From: Acidobacteriota bacterium
GTDB taxonomy: Bacteria > Acidobacteriota > Polarisedimenticolia > Polarisedimenticolales > Polarisedimenticolaceae
DNA: 50,614 nucleotides
Direction of reading: 5' to 3'
NCBI GenBank assembly: GCA_029861955.1
Contig: JAOTYK010000026.1
Location: forward strand, 1 to 50,614
Below, one piece after another: positions 33,174-42,598 of the stretch. The notes below the pieces were generated by a model that saw only the letters and a list, made by a program, of their open reading frames with translations, was not told the DNA's origin and made no database searches. Within the stretch, counting starts at the first letter, position 1. Each line of letters starts with the position of its first letter. The position numbers were made by a program, and so were the translations under genes.

Positions 33174-34070
33174 TCAACCTGTCAGGGTCGGGGTACGGTC
33201 ATAGTCGACCTTCATGCCGTCTCTCACGCGGAGCTTGCGGAATCGATCGAGTAGGTCGAATGTCAGCGTGCCCGGTTTACCGTCCGCGATCTGACGACCG
33301 TCTATCGAGATGACCGGCACGATCTCCGCGCCGGTACCGGTCAAGAAACATTCGTCGGCGTTGTACAGGTCGTGGAGACCCAGAACCGTCTCGTGGGTTC
33401 CGACTTCCGCTTCCTGCGCGAGTTCCAGGACGGCACCACGGGTAACCCCCGGAAGGGCTCCTTCAGTCAGACGCGGGGTCTTCAGTCGACCGTCACGCAA
33501 GATGAAGATGTTGTCCGCGGTGCACTCGGCTACACGACCGGATAGATTCAACATCACGGCCTCCGGCACACCAGCCTTGCCGGCTTCGATCTTGGCCAGA
33601 ATGTTGTTGAGATAGTTCAGCGACTTGATCCGTGGATCGAGACACTCCAGCGGAATGCGACGTGTGCTGGCCGTCACGAGCGCGATTCCGTTGTCGTAGA
33701 ACTCCTTCGGGTAGAGCGAGATCGTGCTGCAGATGATGAATAGCGTCGGTTTCGGGCAGTTGCGAGGGTCAATGCCGAGGTCGCCAACGCCCCGGGTCAT
33801 CACCAGACGAATGTAGGCATCACGCATGTCATTGGCGACCACGGTGTCGATCGTCGCTTGTTCCAGCTCGTCGACAGTCATCTGAACGTCAAGACCGATC
33901 GTCTTTGCGGACTCGAACAAGCGGTCGATGTGCTCGCGAAGTCGAAAGATGTTGCCCTCATAAACACGAATCCCCTCGAACACCCCGTCGCCATAGAGCA
34001 GGCCGTGATCAAATACGGAAACCTTGGCTTGATCGTCGGGGACCAGTTTTCCGTTTAGGTAGATGTACAT
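33174..34070 (-). CDS. ilvE: branched-chain amino acid aminotransferase-like protein (class IV)
   Basis: This is a 298-residue fold-type IV PLP enzyme that transfers amino groups between glutamate and branched-chain 2-oxo acids. It has FDHGLLYGDGVFEGIRVYEG near residues 20-39, the PLP lysine Lys149 in RIKSLNYLNN, and AECTADNIF and GALPGVTR. The pattern suits branched-chain aminotransferase more than D-amino-acid transaminase or aminodeoxychorismate lyase, but the substrate is not certain. It starts inside the end of pdxT (16-base overlap) as the last gene of the pdxR-pdxS-pdxT unit. The enzyme consumes the cofactor that the operon makes, an unusual pairing. Confidence 0.9.
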   Translation of the reverse strand: MYIYLNGKLVPDDQAKVSVFDHGLLYGDGVFEGIRVYEGNIFRLREHIDRLFESAKTIGLDVQMTVDELEQATIDTVVANDMRDAYIRLVMTRGVGDLGIDPRNCPKPTLFIICSTISLYPKEFYDNGIALVTASTRRIPLECLDPRIKSLNYLNNILAKIEAGKAGVPEAVMLNLSGRVAECTADNIFILRDGRLKTPRLTEGALPGVTRGAVLELAQEAEVGTHETVLGLHDLYNADECFLTGTGAEIVPVISIDGRQIADGKPGTLTFDLLDRFRKLRVRDGMKVDYDRTPTLTG

Positions 34071-34702
34071 GTCATTCCTCCGTGGGCGGTCTCGTTCTTG
34101 GTGCGGACCGTGTTCTTTATTCGTTTTTCGATTCGTTCGGTTGCCGTCTCCAGGAAACGGCGATGGAGCCAGGTCTCCCCGGTGATCTCCGGGTGGAAGG
34201 TGGCGGCCATCACTCGGTCGTGAGCCACCAGGACCGGCTCTCCTGCGTGCAAGGCTAACACCTGTACGTCGTCATCCCAGCTATCGAGCCGAGGAGCCCG
34301 GATGAACACGGCATTTTTCGGACTCGATTCGCCCGCGACGTCGATCTCTGTCTCGAACGAATCGACCTGGCGGCCGTACCCATTTCGACGGATGGTCACG
34401 GGCAACAGGCCCAGCGATGGCTGATGCGGGTCCAGAACCTCACGCGCAAGCACGATTGCACCGGCACAGGTTCCCAGAATCGAACCGCCACGGTCGTGGA
34501 AATCCCGCAGACGATCGAACCATGGCTCATCCTGCATCAGGTTCAGGAGGGTTGTCGATTCGCCACCGGGAATGATCAGCGCATCGACATCGTCCAGCGA
34601 CCCCACTCCGCGCACTTCGACCGCATCGCGTCCAAGTTTGGACAGCACGGCCGCGTGCGCGGCGAAGTCTCCCTGGAGTGCCAGGATACCGACGCGAATC
34701 AT
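34055..34702 (-). CDS. pdxT: pyridoxal 5'-phosphate synthase glutaminase subunit PdxT
   Basis: PdxT hydrolyses glutamine and passes ammonia to PdxS in DXP-independent vitamin B6 synthesis. The 215-residue protein has GGEST at 46-50, nucleophile Cys79 in GTCAGAIVL, and the catalytic HPEITGE motif. It is slightly longer than usual (about 190-200) through a C-terminal tail of charged residues that overlaps the ilvE start. Its ATG overlaps the pdxS stop by one base (TAATG), so both are translationally coupled. Confidence 0.96.
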   Translation of the reverse strand: MIRVGILALQGDFAAHAAVLSKLGRDAVEVRGVGSLDDVDALIIPGGESTTLLNLMQDEPWFDRLRDFHDRGGSILGTCAGAIVLAREVLDPHQPSLGLLPVTIRRNGYGRQVDSFETEIDVAGESSPKNAVFIRAPRLDSWDDDVQVLALHAGEPVLVAHDRVMAATFHPEITGETWLHRRFLETATERIEKRIKNTVRTKNETAHGGMTCTST

Positions 34703-35601
34703 TACCAGCCTCGGGTCTGTAAGAGTTCCGACTCCGCCAACTTGCCGATCTCGAGTCCGGGCATCGCATCGCCGAGTCCCCGCGAGATCTCTGCCAGTTG
34801 CTTGGGGTCACGGAAATGGGTTGCGGCGCGGACCATGGCCCTCGCACGTTCTGCGGGAGACTCGGACTTGAAGATGCCCGAGCCGACGAAGACCGCCTCG
34901 GCGCCGAGCTGCATCAACAGCGAGACGTCGGCCGGGGTTGCCATGCCACCGGCGGCAAAGTTTGGTACGGGCAACTTACCGTCCTGCGCCACGAGGCGAA
35001 CAAGATCGTAGGGCGCGCCCAGATTACGGGCTTCGGTCATCAACTCTTCACTGTCCAGCTGGGTGAGTCTGCGCATGCCGGTCATCAACGACCGCATGTG
35101 ACGCACCGCCTCGACGACGTTACCGGTGCCGGCTTCGCCCTTCGTGCGCAGCATCGCCGCGCCCTCGCCGACACGACGCAACGCCTCGCCAAGATCGCGA
35201 CAGCCGCAGACGAACGGCACCTCGAAGGCAAACTTGTCGACATGGTAGGCCTCGTCCGCCGGCGTCAGGACTTCACTCTCATCGATGAAATCGATGCCGA
35301 GCTGCTCGAGGATCTGGGCCTCCGCAAAATGGCCGATCCGACACTTGGCCATGACCGGAATGGAAATCGTTGCCTTGATGGCCTCGATCATCGCGGGATC
35401 GGACATTCTGGCGACGCCACCGTCTTTGCGGATGTCCGAGGGGACGCGTTCGAGTGCCATGACCGCCGTCGCACCGGCGTCCTCCGCAATACGCGCCTGC
35501 TCATCGTTGACGACGTCCATGATGACGCCACCCTTCAACATCTCTGCCAACCCTGTCTTCAGACGCAGGGTTCCCTTGTCGATCATGCCGTTGTTATTCA
35601 T
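34702..35601 (-). CDS. pdxS: pyridoxal 5'-phosphate synthase subunit PdxS
   Basis: PdxS builds PLP from ribose-5-phosphate, glyceraldehyde-3-phosphate and ammonia. The 299-residue TIM barrel is highly conserved. Lys86 ([10 protein letters not shown]) is the first Schiff-base lysine and Lys154 ([10 protein letters not shown]) the second. [11 protein letters not shown]-type sequence near 21-33 and [10 protein letters not shown] near the C terminus are standard. I take the ATG at 35601 with GGAG upstream; the open frame to 35694 overlaps pdxR. It lies 23 bases after pdxR. Confidence 0.98.
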   Translation of the reverse strand: MNNNGMIDKGTLRLKTGLAEMLKGGVIMDVVNDEQARIAEDAGATAVMALERVPSDIRKDGGVARMSDPAMIEAIKATISIPVMAKCRIGHFAEAQILEQLGIDFIDESEVLTPADEAYHVDKFAFEVPFVCGCRDLGEALRRVGEGAAMLRTKGEAGTGNVVEAVRHMRSLMTGMRRLTQLDSEELMTEARNLGAPYDLVRLVAQDGKLPVPNFAAGGMATPADVSLLMQLGAEAVFVGSGIFKSESPAERARAMVRAATHFRDPKQLAEISRGLGDAMPGLEIGKLAESELLQTRGW

Positions 35602-35624
35602 GGCTGCATTCTCCGTTCGCTCCG

Positions 35625-37136
35625 TTAGAAGATCGGCACCGCTTCGACACTGCCGGTCTCGCCGTCCGTTCTTGAGTCGTTGTCTTTTGGCCACCGCTCC
35701 CGAACGAGCTGGCCGAGTGTGGCAACACCCCTGGCGATCTCGTCGGTCGTGGCCGCCGAATACGTCAATCGAAGTTGATGTCTTCCGGACCCGTCACTGT
35801 GGAAGAGCTCACCGCGACTGTACAGCACACCTCTCTGGCGGGCGGTGACGAACAGGTCGTTGCCGTCAATGGCCTGCGGCAGCGTCACCCAGATGAACAG
35901 CCCTCCCCGGGGCCGGGTCCAGTGCGCGCCCTCCGGGAACGACTGTTCCAGGGCCGTCAACATGGCGTCGCGTCGCGCCAGGTATCGCGGTAGCGTTTGC
36001 TCGAGGTGTCGTTCCAGCTCACCCTCTTCAAGAAACGCGTGGAGTGCGGCCTGGAGTATGGGACTGGTCCCACAATCCTGGACCCGTTTCAGCTCGATGA
36101 GTCGTCGAAGCACCGGTGTCGGCGCCGTGAGCCAACCGAGACGCAGGCCAGGCATCAGGTTCTTCGAAAAGGTACTGACGTAGATGACGTGCGCACCACC
36201 ATCCATCGCGTGAAGGGTCGCGAGGCGTTGGCCCTTGAAGCGGAGTTCACCGCCCCAGTCATCCTCGACGATCGTGCAGCGGTACCGCCGAGCCAGTTCC
36301 AGCACCTGCTGTCGTCGTTCGGTGTCCATCTCACACGTCGTCGGGTTGTGAAACGTCGGCTGCAGGTAGAGCAGTTTGGGGCGTTGGCGCTCGAGAACGA
36401 CTTCCAGGAGATCCGGCCGAATCCCTCGCTCGTCGACGGGAACGCCCAACGGACGAGCCCCGATGGACTCCAGCGCGCTCAGTGCGCCGGTGTACGTCGG
36501 CTCCTCGATGGCGATCGGATCCCCACGGTCGAGAAACGTTCTGAACACGAGCTGCAGCGCCTGCTGCGCGCCGTTGGTCACCAGCACGTCGTCCGCACCC
36601 ACGTCCGACCCGTCTCGACGCATGCGACCTGCGATCGCTTCTCGTAGTTCGGGCTGGCCGGCGGTGGGACCGTAACTGAGGTTCCGAACACCACGAGCCC
36701 CGAGTGCCTTCTGCATCGCCCGCTCGAAGGCCCGGACCGGAATGAGTTCGTCCGCCGGATAAGAACCGACGAACGAGATGCCCTCGGTCGAGATGGCGAG
36801 CCGATAGATCGACTGGAGTCCGGCGGTGGCCGCGCCGGTCACCGCCTGCGAGAAACCGCCATACCAGTTGTCGTCATGCTTCTCGGCGACGGGCGGGTCG
36901 ACGAGGAACGTCCCGCGACCCGTGTGGCTTCGCGCACGACCGTCACGGATGAGAAGGTCGTAGGCCGCGACCACCGTATTGCGATTGACGCCCAGACTGC
37001 GGGCGAGATCTCGGGTGGCCGGGAGACGGTGGCCGGCGGCCATGCCCCCGGCATCGGCCTGGTCCAGTATCGCTCCCGCGATCTGACGATAGACCGGGAC
37101 CGGGCTCTCGCAGTCGATCTTGAGACTTTCCAGCAT
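35625..37136 (-). CDS. pdxR: MocR/GntR-family regulator with aminotransferase domain, PdxR-like
   Basis: This is a 503-residue chimera: a GntR winged helix-turn-helix (about 8-80, [21 protein letters not shown]) fused to an aminotransferase fold with the PLP lysine Lys325 ([13 protein letters not shown]). MocR proteins sense PLP, and PdxR members control pdxST. Placement directly upstream of pdxS on the same strand, rather than divergent as in many described cases, supports the PdxR name and means the regulator is probably made from the same transcript. ATG 37136 is chosen because AAGG is spaced 7 bases upstream; GTG 37142 is possible. Three TTGGAC boxes and an inverted TATTGG repeat lie around the promoter upstream. 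Confidence 0.9.
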   Translation of the reverse strand: MLESLKIDCESPVPVYRQIAGAILDQADAGGMAAGHRLPATRDLARSLGVNRNTVVAAYDLLIRDGRARSHTGRGTFLVDPPVAEKHDDNWYGGFSQAVTGAATAGLQSIYRLAISTEGISFVGSYPADELIPVRAFERAMQKALGARGVRNLSYGPTAGQPELREAIAGRMRRDGSDVGADDVLVTNGAQQALQLVFRTFLDRGDPIAIEEPTYTGALSALESIGARPLGVPVDERGIRPDLLEVVLERQRPKLLYLQPTFHNPTTCEMDTERRQQVLELARRYRCTIVEDDWGGELRFKGQRLATLHAMDGGAHVIYVSTFSKNLMPGLRLGWLTAPTPVLRRLIELKRVQDCGTSPILQAALHAFLEEGELERHLEQTLPRYLARRDAMLTALEQSFPEGAHWTRPRGGLFIWVTLPQAIDGNDLFVTARQRGVLYSRGELFHSDGSGRHQLRLTYSAATTDEIARGVATLGQLVRERWPKDNDSRTDGETGSVEAVPIF

Positions 37137-37153
37137 TCCCACGCCTTCAGGCC

Positions 37154-37217
37154 TATTGGACTAGGCCAATACAGTATTCTAGCGCGTATTGGACCGGTTA
37201 CAAGCCCTGCTTGGACC
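37154..37217 (-). promoter_or_regulatory. candidate PdxR operator array
   Basis: Three direct TTGGAC boxes (37157, 37189 and 37211) and an inverted pair TATTGG-N6-CCAATA (37154-37171) surround the candidate pdxR promoter. MocR regulators typically bind spaced direct repeats. One box lies between the -35 and -10 boxes, and the inverted pair overlaps the probable start point. Confidence 0.5.
37176..37203 (-). promoter_or_regulatory. candidate promoter of the pdxR-pdxS-pdxT-ilvE operon
   Basis: On the minus strand TTGTAA (37198-37203) and TAGAAT (37176-37181) are separated by 16 bases, 40 bases upstream of the pdxR ATG. Four and five consensus bases match. Confidence 0.5.
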
Positions 37218-37353
37218 CTCACCATGGGAAACCCAGATAGACCGATTTGCGGCGGTTTCCTCTACCTGAAATGGGTTCACAACTTTTCTGCGGCCCTGGC
37301 CGTAGTACCGGAATGAGGACGTGAACGAAGAACCCCCATCCTGGAGTCCGCCG

Positions 37354-38379
37354 ATGAAGAAGACCTCGACCCCCCTCCTGTTGGCCCTCGCCCTACTTCT
37401 GACCCTCACCGGTGCCGGCTCGCTGCTGGCAGACGATGAACCGGGCGAACGGCATCGGTTCCACAACAAGACTCGCATCGTGATCTCCGATGGAGACGGC
37501 GAACCACACGAGCAGGTGTTCGAGTGGAGCGGCGACAAAGCGCCGGCATTCCTCGGCGTCGGTGTCGAACGCAGCGATGAGGGCGCACGGATCACCCACG
37601 TGATCCCAGATTCCCCTGCGGCGGAAGCCGGCCTGAAGGAAGGCGACATCATTCTCAACATCAACGGTGAGTCGATCGAATCGCCGATGGACGTCACCCA
37701 CAACGTGTGGGGCGCCTCGCCGGGCGACAGGATCCAGATCGAGGTCCAGCGCGACGGACGCACCGAACGAATCGACGCCAATCTTTCCGAGAGTGATCGG
37801 ATGTTTGGACACGGCATGGGTCACTTCGATGCCGAGGAGTTCGGTCATCGCATGGAAGAGATGGCCGAGCGGTTTGAGAACATGGATTTCAACTTCGAGT
37901 TTGACTCGGAGGAACTAGAGGAGCGGATGGAGCAGCTGGGCGAGCGGCTGGGCGAAATGAACTTCAGCTTCGATCTCGATGACAGTCCCCACCACATTTA
38001 CGGATTTCGTCGTAGCCGTCCGGTGCTCGGTGTAGAGCTGGTCCAGGTCACCGCCGAGCTTCGTCAACATCTTGGCGCCCGTGACAACGCGGGTGTCCTG
38101 ATTGGTCGAGTTCTCGAAGACAGTGCGGCCGAGGCCGCCGGAATACAGGTCGGCGACCTGATCGTCGCCGTCGACGGCGAGTCGGTCGAGGATGCCGGCG
38201 ACCTTCGCCGACACCTCCGATCCCGCCAGGGCGAGAGCTTCGGCGTCGACGTCATCCGGGACGGCTCCCCACGATCGGTGACCGTCGTCCTCCCGGATGC
38301 GGAAGAACCGGAAGAGATTCGCAACCACGTGCGCCCCGACCGTCCCCGCCCTGCGCGTCAGACCTCCATTCACACCTGA
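37354..38379 (+). CDS. exported protein with two PDZ domains
   Basis: This is a 341-residue exported protein. A signal peptide ends near LLA (26). Two PDZ domains lie at about 64-145 (FLGVGVERSDEGARITHVIP, AGLKEGDIILNINGESI) and 223-315 (VLGVELVQVTAELRQHLGA, AGIQVGDLIVAVDGESV). A Met/Glu/Phe-rich helix of about 155-210 joins them. There is no trypsin-like catalytic domain, so it is not a DegP protease but perhaps a periplasmic peptide-binding chaperone or adaptor. The ATG at 37354 has GGAG 8 bases upstream; a GTG at 37321 would add a poor leader. It is divergent from pdxR and followed by a strong terminator. Confidence 0.87.
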   Translation: MKKTSTPLLLALALLLTLTGAGSLLADDEPGERHRFHNKTRIVISDGDGEPHEQVFEWSGDKAPAFLGVGVERSDEGARITHVIPDSPAAEAGLKEGDIILNINGESIESPMDVTHNVWGASPGDRIQIEVQRDGRTERIDANLSESDRMFGHGMGHFDAEEFGHRMEEMAERFENMDFNFEFDSEELEERMEQLGERLGEMNFSFDLDDSPHHIYGFRRSRPVLGVELVQVTAELRQHLGARDNAGVLIGRVLEDSAAEAAGIQVGDLIVAVDGESVEDAGDLRRHLRSRQGESFGVDVIRDGSPRSVTVVLPDAEEPEEIRNHVRPDRPRPARQTSIHT

Positions 38380-38401
38380 AGACACACAACCTGATTTCAT
38401 C

Positions 38402-38433
38402 GAGGACGACCTTCCGGTCGTCCTCTTTTTTTT
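38402..38433 (+). terminator. Rho-independent terminator after the PDZ gene
   Basis: A perfect 10-base-pair stem (38402-38411 with 38416-38425) with a TTCC loop is followed by eight T residues, 23 bases past the stop. Confidence 0.95.
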
Positions 38434-38485
38434 GCCGGGCTGCTAAGCTACGTCTGCGGGTTTTTTCGATCTCCGGGAGAGCGGC

Positions 38486-39724
38486 ATGGGACTGGACAAG
38501 TTGAATCCGGCGTTGATGGAAGAGGTGGCGGCGCTGCAACGGGAGAGTCGCGCCAAGGGCCCCGAACGGATTCTCGAGGCCTACGTCCCGGCCAACAACT
38601 CGCGAGGACCACGCTATCGAATTCAGGGAAGCGATCGAGAGTTCCTACGTATGAACTCCAACAGCTACCTCTCGCTATCCAACCATCCGGCGTTGATCGC
38701 GTCCGCCGACGAGGCCTCGCACCGATTCGGTGCCGGCCCCGGTGCCGTGCGTTTCATCGATGGCACCACGACGGCCCACATCGAGCTGGAGCAGACGATC
38801 GCCGACTTCGCGGGTCGCCCTGCAGCAAGGATCTTCAACTCCGCCTACACGACGATGCTGGGAGTGGGACTGACGCTGACGACCAGGGACACCTACTGGA
38901 TCGGCGACGCACTCAATCACAACTGCATTATCCGTGCGATGCGGATCGCATCCGTGCCACGAGAGCGTCGATCGATCTTCGCCCACAACGATGTCGAGGA
39001 TCTCGCACGACACCTGGAGCAGGTCCCCGACGGGATCCGTCGCGTGATCGTCGTCTTTGACGGGATCTTCAGCATGCGTGGAGATAACGCACCGCTGGAT
39101 GCCATCGTCAAGCTCTGCGCGAAGCACCACGATCGATTTCCCGAAGGGGTGATCACCGTGATGGATGATTCCCACGGCATCGGAGCCTACGGTGCGAGCG
39201 GACGCGGCACCGAGGAGCACTGCGGTGCGCGGGCGGATGTTTTCATTGGAACGTTCGGCAAGGCGTTCGGTGTCAATGGCGGGTTCGTCGCCTCCAGTGA
39301 ACAACTGATCGACACGATTCGGCAGAAGGCCGACACGTACATCTACACCAACCCACTGAGTGCCGCAGACTGCGCCGCTGCCACGACGGCCGTCCGCTTG
39401 ACCGCCGGCGACGAGGGGCGCGAGCGTCTTGCCAATCTCTCCCTCCGCACCGCGCAGTTCCGCGAAGGGGTGGCCCAGTTGGGTCTCGACTCGATTCCCG
39501 GTCCACACCCGGTGGTACCGGTACTGGTCCGTGACGGGGACCGCGCACGGCAGATGGTTCAGGGTCTCTTCGATCGGGGTGTGCTGGCGGTCCCGCTTAC
39601 GTTCCCCGTGGTCCCTAAAGGCGATGAGACGATCCGCTTTCAGATCAACGCGGCCCACACCGAGTCCGACATTGGCGAGGTCTTGAATCTACTGGACGAG
39701 GTCAGGCTGTCCGATGTCGTTTGA
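38486..39724 (+). CDS. kbl: glycine C-acetyltransferase/2-amino-3-ketobutyrate CoA ligase-like PLP enzyme
   Basis: This is a 412-residue alpha-oxoamine synthase. The family joins an acyl-CoA to an amino acid; Kbl interconverts 2-amino-3-ketobutyrate plus CoA and glycine plus acetyl-CoA. The PLP lysine is Lys259 in GTFGKAFGVNGG, and MDDSHGIGAYG and MNSNSYLSLSNHP are family motifs. AVRFIDGTTTAHIELE favours Kbl over BioF, but BioF or a Spt-like activity cannot be ruled out. No threonine dehydrogenase or biotin gene adjoins it. The GGGAGA ribosome site fits the ATG at 38486. The end overlaps the convergent hflX by 23 bases. Confidence 0.85.
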   Translation: MGLDKLNPALMEEVAALQRESRAKGPERILEAYVPANNSRGPRYRIQGSDREFLRMNSNSYLSLSNHPALIASADEASHRFGAGPGAVRFIDGTTTAHIELEQTIADFAGRPAARIFNSAYTTMLGVGLTLTTRDTYWIGDALNHNCIIRAMRIASVPRERRSIFAHNDVEDLARHLEQVPDGIRRVIVVFDGIFSMRGDNAPLDAIVKLCAKHHDRFPEGVITVMDDSHGIGAYGASGRGTEEHCGARADVFIGTFGKAFGVNGGFVASSEQLIDTIRQKADTYIYTNPLSAADCAAATTAVRLTAGDEGRERLANLSLRTAQFREGVAQLGLDSIPGPHPVVPVLVRDGDRARQMVQGLFDRGVLAVPLTFPVVPKGDETIRFQINAAHTESDIGEVLNLLDEVRLSDVV

Positions 39725-41435
39725 CGGGGAGTAGATCGTCGACACGCGCCAGGAGCTCGTCCATTCCCCAACGCTTGAGCGCAGAGATTCCCACCGCATC
39801 GTTGCCGGCCAGAAGTTCGGTCCTGTCGTCGACGGATATCCGATCGATCTTGTTGTAGACCAGAAGCTCCGGGATCTCGTCATACTTCAGTTCGCCGAGG
39901 ATTCGACGGACGGCGTCGATCTGCTGAGAATACCCCTCGTGCGACGCGTCGACCAGATGCACAATCAGGTCCGAGTCCTCGATCTCCTCGAGCGTCGCTC
40001 GGAACGCCGCCAGGAGATCCTTCGGGAGATCTCGGATGAATCCCACGGTGTCGTTGATCACGATCTCGCGCTCCCGGGGTAGCCGAAGACGTCGACTCGT
40101 GGGATCGAGAGTTGCGAACATCCGTTGCTCGACCATGACCTCGCTCTGGGTCAACAAGTTGAGCAATGTGCTCTTGCCCGCGTTGGTGTAGCCGACGACG
40201 GATACGACCGGAACGTCACGATTGCGACGTCGTGCCCGTCGTTGTTCGCGTCGTTTCCGCTCGGCCTGCAGCATCCGCTCGAGCGCACGGATCCTGTCCC
40301 GCACGCGACGTCGATCGATCTCGAGTTTTTGCTCACCAGGGCCGCGACCGCCCACTCCGCCCTCTAGACGCGACAGACCGTTGTCCCCGCGGGTCATGAG
40401 GCGAGGGAGCAGGTACTTCAGTTGTGCCAGTTCGACCTGGATCTTTCCTTCCCGTGTACGCGCGCGACGGGAGAAAAGATCGAGAATCAACTGCGAGCGA
40501 TCCAACACCTTGATGTCGGTCGCCTCCGCGATCGCGCGGGCCTGCGCCGGGGTCAGGTTCTGATCGACGATCACGAAATCGATCTGCAGACGAAGCGCGT
40601 GGATGATCAGATCCTGGAGCTTGCCGGAACCCATCAGTGTTTTCGGATCGAACGCCTGTCGACGCTGGACAATCTTCTCGGCCACCTCGAGATCGCTGGA
40701 GAGCGTAAGCTCTTCGAGCTCGTCCATCGATCGCTTCGCCTGGGCTCGACTACCGGTGGTGACGTGAACCAGGATGGCTCGACCATCACGCCCTGCGACC
40801 TTGGTTCGATCGCGAAGGCGTTCGAACTCGACCTCGAGTGCACGGATCAGTTCGAGGAAGTCGTCGTCAAGTTGCCGGGCGGGGGTCGGCGGAAACAAAC
40901 GATAACGCTCGCCATCAGCGAACACGTCGCGGGTGACGTCGTCGCGTTGCCTGCGGTCGCCGTTCCCGCCTTCGCCGAGCACCCGAGTCTCGACCTTGCC
41001 GCCTCTTCGGGTCTTCTCGGGGGCCGGCAGCAGATGGGCCACGCGGACGGGTCCCGGTAAGCCGTCCTCTCGTACGGTAACGGTCGCCATCGCATCCAGC
41101 CGGTGTAACGCCAGGGGTGCCAATTCCGTGGCGTTCAGGTCGTCATTAATGAGTCGTGTACTGATGAAGCGCAGGGTGCAAAACCGCATTCGCCCGGAGG
41201 GGGCGCTGGGCTTTCGTGGTACCTCGATGCGCTGCGCGTCCCCGACCGCAATGGCCTCGACGCGACCCGAACGATCGACCAACAGGCCGAGGCGCCGCTT
41301 CAGATCGCGGCTGATGGAGGACAGTTCCCGCGCCAACTCGTGAGAGACGATCTCCCGCGGGGGCACCCGTCTGCGATAGAGGCGCTCGATACGCTGTCGC
41401 TCTTCCGGCGACAGACTGCGCAGATCGCCCTTCAA
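39702..41435 (-). CDS. hflX: ribosome-associated GTPase HflX, long form
   Basis: HflX is a GTPase that splits stalled 70S ribosomes. The 577-residue chain is longer than the E. coli protein (about 430). The first 190 residues carry extra sequence (RMRFCTLRFISTRLINDD) before the canonical HflX N-domain (SMDELEELTLSSDLEV, IGSGKLQDL-type GSGKLQDLI). The linker GVGGRGPGEQKLEIDRRRV is diagnostic. The G domain has P-loop GYTNAGKS (415-422), NDTVGFIRDLP and YNKID. The ATG at 41435 begins the frame, but a shorter start is possible. It overlaps the convergent PLP-enzyme gene. Confidence 0.93.
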   Translation of the reverse strand: MKGDLRSLSPEERQRIERLYRRRVPPREIVSHELARELSSISRDLKRRLGLLVDRSGRVEAIAVGDAQRIEVPRKPSAPSGRMRFCTLRFISTRLINDDLNATELAPLALHRLDAMATVTVREDGLPGPVRVAHLLPAPEKTRRGGKVETRVLGEGGNGDRRQRDDVTRDVFADGERYRLFPPTPARQLDDDFLELIRALEVEFERLRDRTKVAGRDGRAILVHVTTGSRAQAKRSMDELEELTLSSDLEVAEKIVQRRQAFDPKTLMGSGKLQDLIIHALRLQIDFVIVDQNLTPAQARAIAEATDIKVLDRSQLILDLFSRRARTREGKIQVELAQLKYLLPRLMTRGDNGLSRLEGGVGGRGPGEQKLEIDRRRVRDRIRALERMLQAERKRREQRRARRRNRDVPVVSVVGYTNAGKSTLLNLLTQSEVMVEQRMFATLDPTSRRLRLPREREIVINDTVGFIRDLPKDLLAAFRATLEEIEDSDLIVHLVDASHEGYSQQIDAVRRILGELKYDEIPELLVYNKIDRISVDDRTELLAGNDAVGISALKRWGMDELLARVDDLLPVKRHRTA

Positions 41436-41531
41436 CGTTGGAATGCTACGACCCTCCCCATTCCGGCAACTCGCGACGTGTCACGATCCCAGCGGAACAT
41501 ACGGCGAACCGCGTCCCTGGGCTCATCAACC

Positions 41532-42509
41532 TCACAGTTTGCCGATGAAATGAGAGCCGCCTCGTCCATCGATGGCCTTCGGAAGAGTGGCGGGATCGGT
41601 GATAAGCGCCCGTTTCCCGCCGTTCCGCAGGAAATCGATCACGGCCTGAATCTTGGGTCCCATGCTGCCGGCGGGGAAATGCCCCTCGGCCATCAACTGC
41701 TCGATCTCGGCCAGGGTGATCGCCGATAGTGCACGTTGGTCGGGCTTTCCGAAGTTCACGTAGACCTGAGGAACCGCGGTCAGGATGATCAGCAGGTCGG
41801 CGCCGATGTTGGTGGCGAGTACGCTCGACGTCAGATCCTTGTCCACCACCGCCTCGATCCCGTGATAGCTCTCACCGGGGCCCGACACGATGGGGATGCC
41901 GCCGCCACCGCACGCGACGACGATATGTCCGTCCCGGGCCGCCCCGCGGATCATGTCCCGCTGGATGACCCGTCGCGGTTGGGGCGACGGCACGAGACGT
42001 CGCCAGCCACGACCCTGGGGATCCTCGCGGATGATCCAGCCATGTTCCGCTTCGCGACGACGGGCGTCGGACTCGGGCAGGAACGGGCCGATCGGCTTGG
42101 TCGGAGCATCGAACGCCGGGTCCTCTGCGTCCACCCGAACCTGGGTGACCATCGTGACGACGTAGCGTCGCAGATTTCGACTCCGCAGCTGGTTCAACAG
42201 ACTTTGCTGCAGGACGTAACCCAGCGACCCCTCGGTCATCGCGACCAGCACATCGAGAGGCATCTCCGGGACATCGCCCCGGGACATCTCGTTTTGCAAC
42301 AAGAGATTGCCGACTTGCGGACCGTTGCCGTGGGTGACGACCATGTGGAAATCCCGCTCGACGAGGCTCATCAGGTACTCGCAGATCTGGTCTGCGTGCC
42401 GAACATGCTCGTCGATGGTGCCGGCTTCCTTTCCCGTCATGAACGCGTGACCGCCCATGGCGATCAGCGCCAGCGGATGACCGTCGTCGTCGTGGTGCAG
42501 TTCGTTCAT
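41532..42509 (-). CDS. arcC: carbamate kinase
   Basis: Carbamate kinase interconverts carbamoyl phosphate plus ADP and carbamate plus ATP. The 325-residue protein has the family motifs MVVTHGNGPQVGNLLLQNE (near residues 56-74), VACGGGGIPIV, VVDKDLTSSVLA and GSMGPKIQAVIDFL. The ATG at 42509 follows GGAGGA; the open frame upstream to 42608 is not homologous. It stands without arginine deiminase or ornithine carbamoyltransferase genes, so whether it works in arginine fermentation is unclear. It is divergent from the dienoyl-CoA reductase gene. Confidence 0.94.
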   Translation of the reverse strand: MNELHHDDDGHPLALIAMGGHAFMTGKEAGTIDEHVRHADQICEYLMSLVERDFHMVVTHGNGPQVGNLLLQNEMSRGDVPEMPLDVLVAMTEGSLGYVLQQSLLNQLRSRNLRRYVVTMVTQVRVDAEDPAFDAPTKPIGPFLPESDARRREAEHGWIIREDPQGRGWRRLVPSPQPRRVIQRDMIRGAARDGHIVVACGGGGIPIVSGPGESYHGIEAVVDKDLTSSVLATNIGADLLIILTAVPQVYVNFGKPDQRALSAITLAEIEQLMAEGHFPAGSMGPKIQAVIDFLRNGGKRALITDPATLPKAIDGRGGSHFIGKL

Positions 42510-42598
42510 CGGAGTCCTCCGGGAAGGTCGAAGCCTTCGGCCAGAGAGTAAACCGCCCGGCGGCTCCACACCACCCTCACTTCGGGTATCCTCAAACA

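Noticed and set aside
37321-37353. GTG start for the PDZ protein
   Set aside because: It would put a Pro/Trp-rich leader before the signal peptide and lacks a ribosome site; the ATG at 37354 fits better.
38486-39724. BioF (biotin synthesis) instead of Kbl
   Set aside because: No other biotin gene nearby and motifs fit Kbl better, but the family boundary is not sharp, so the call is not fully certain.
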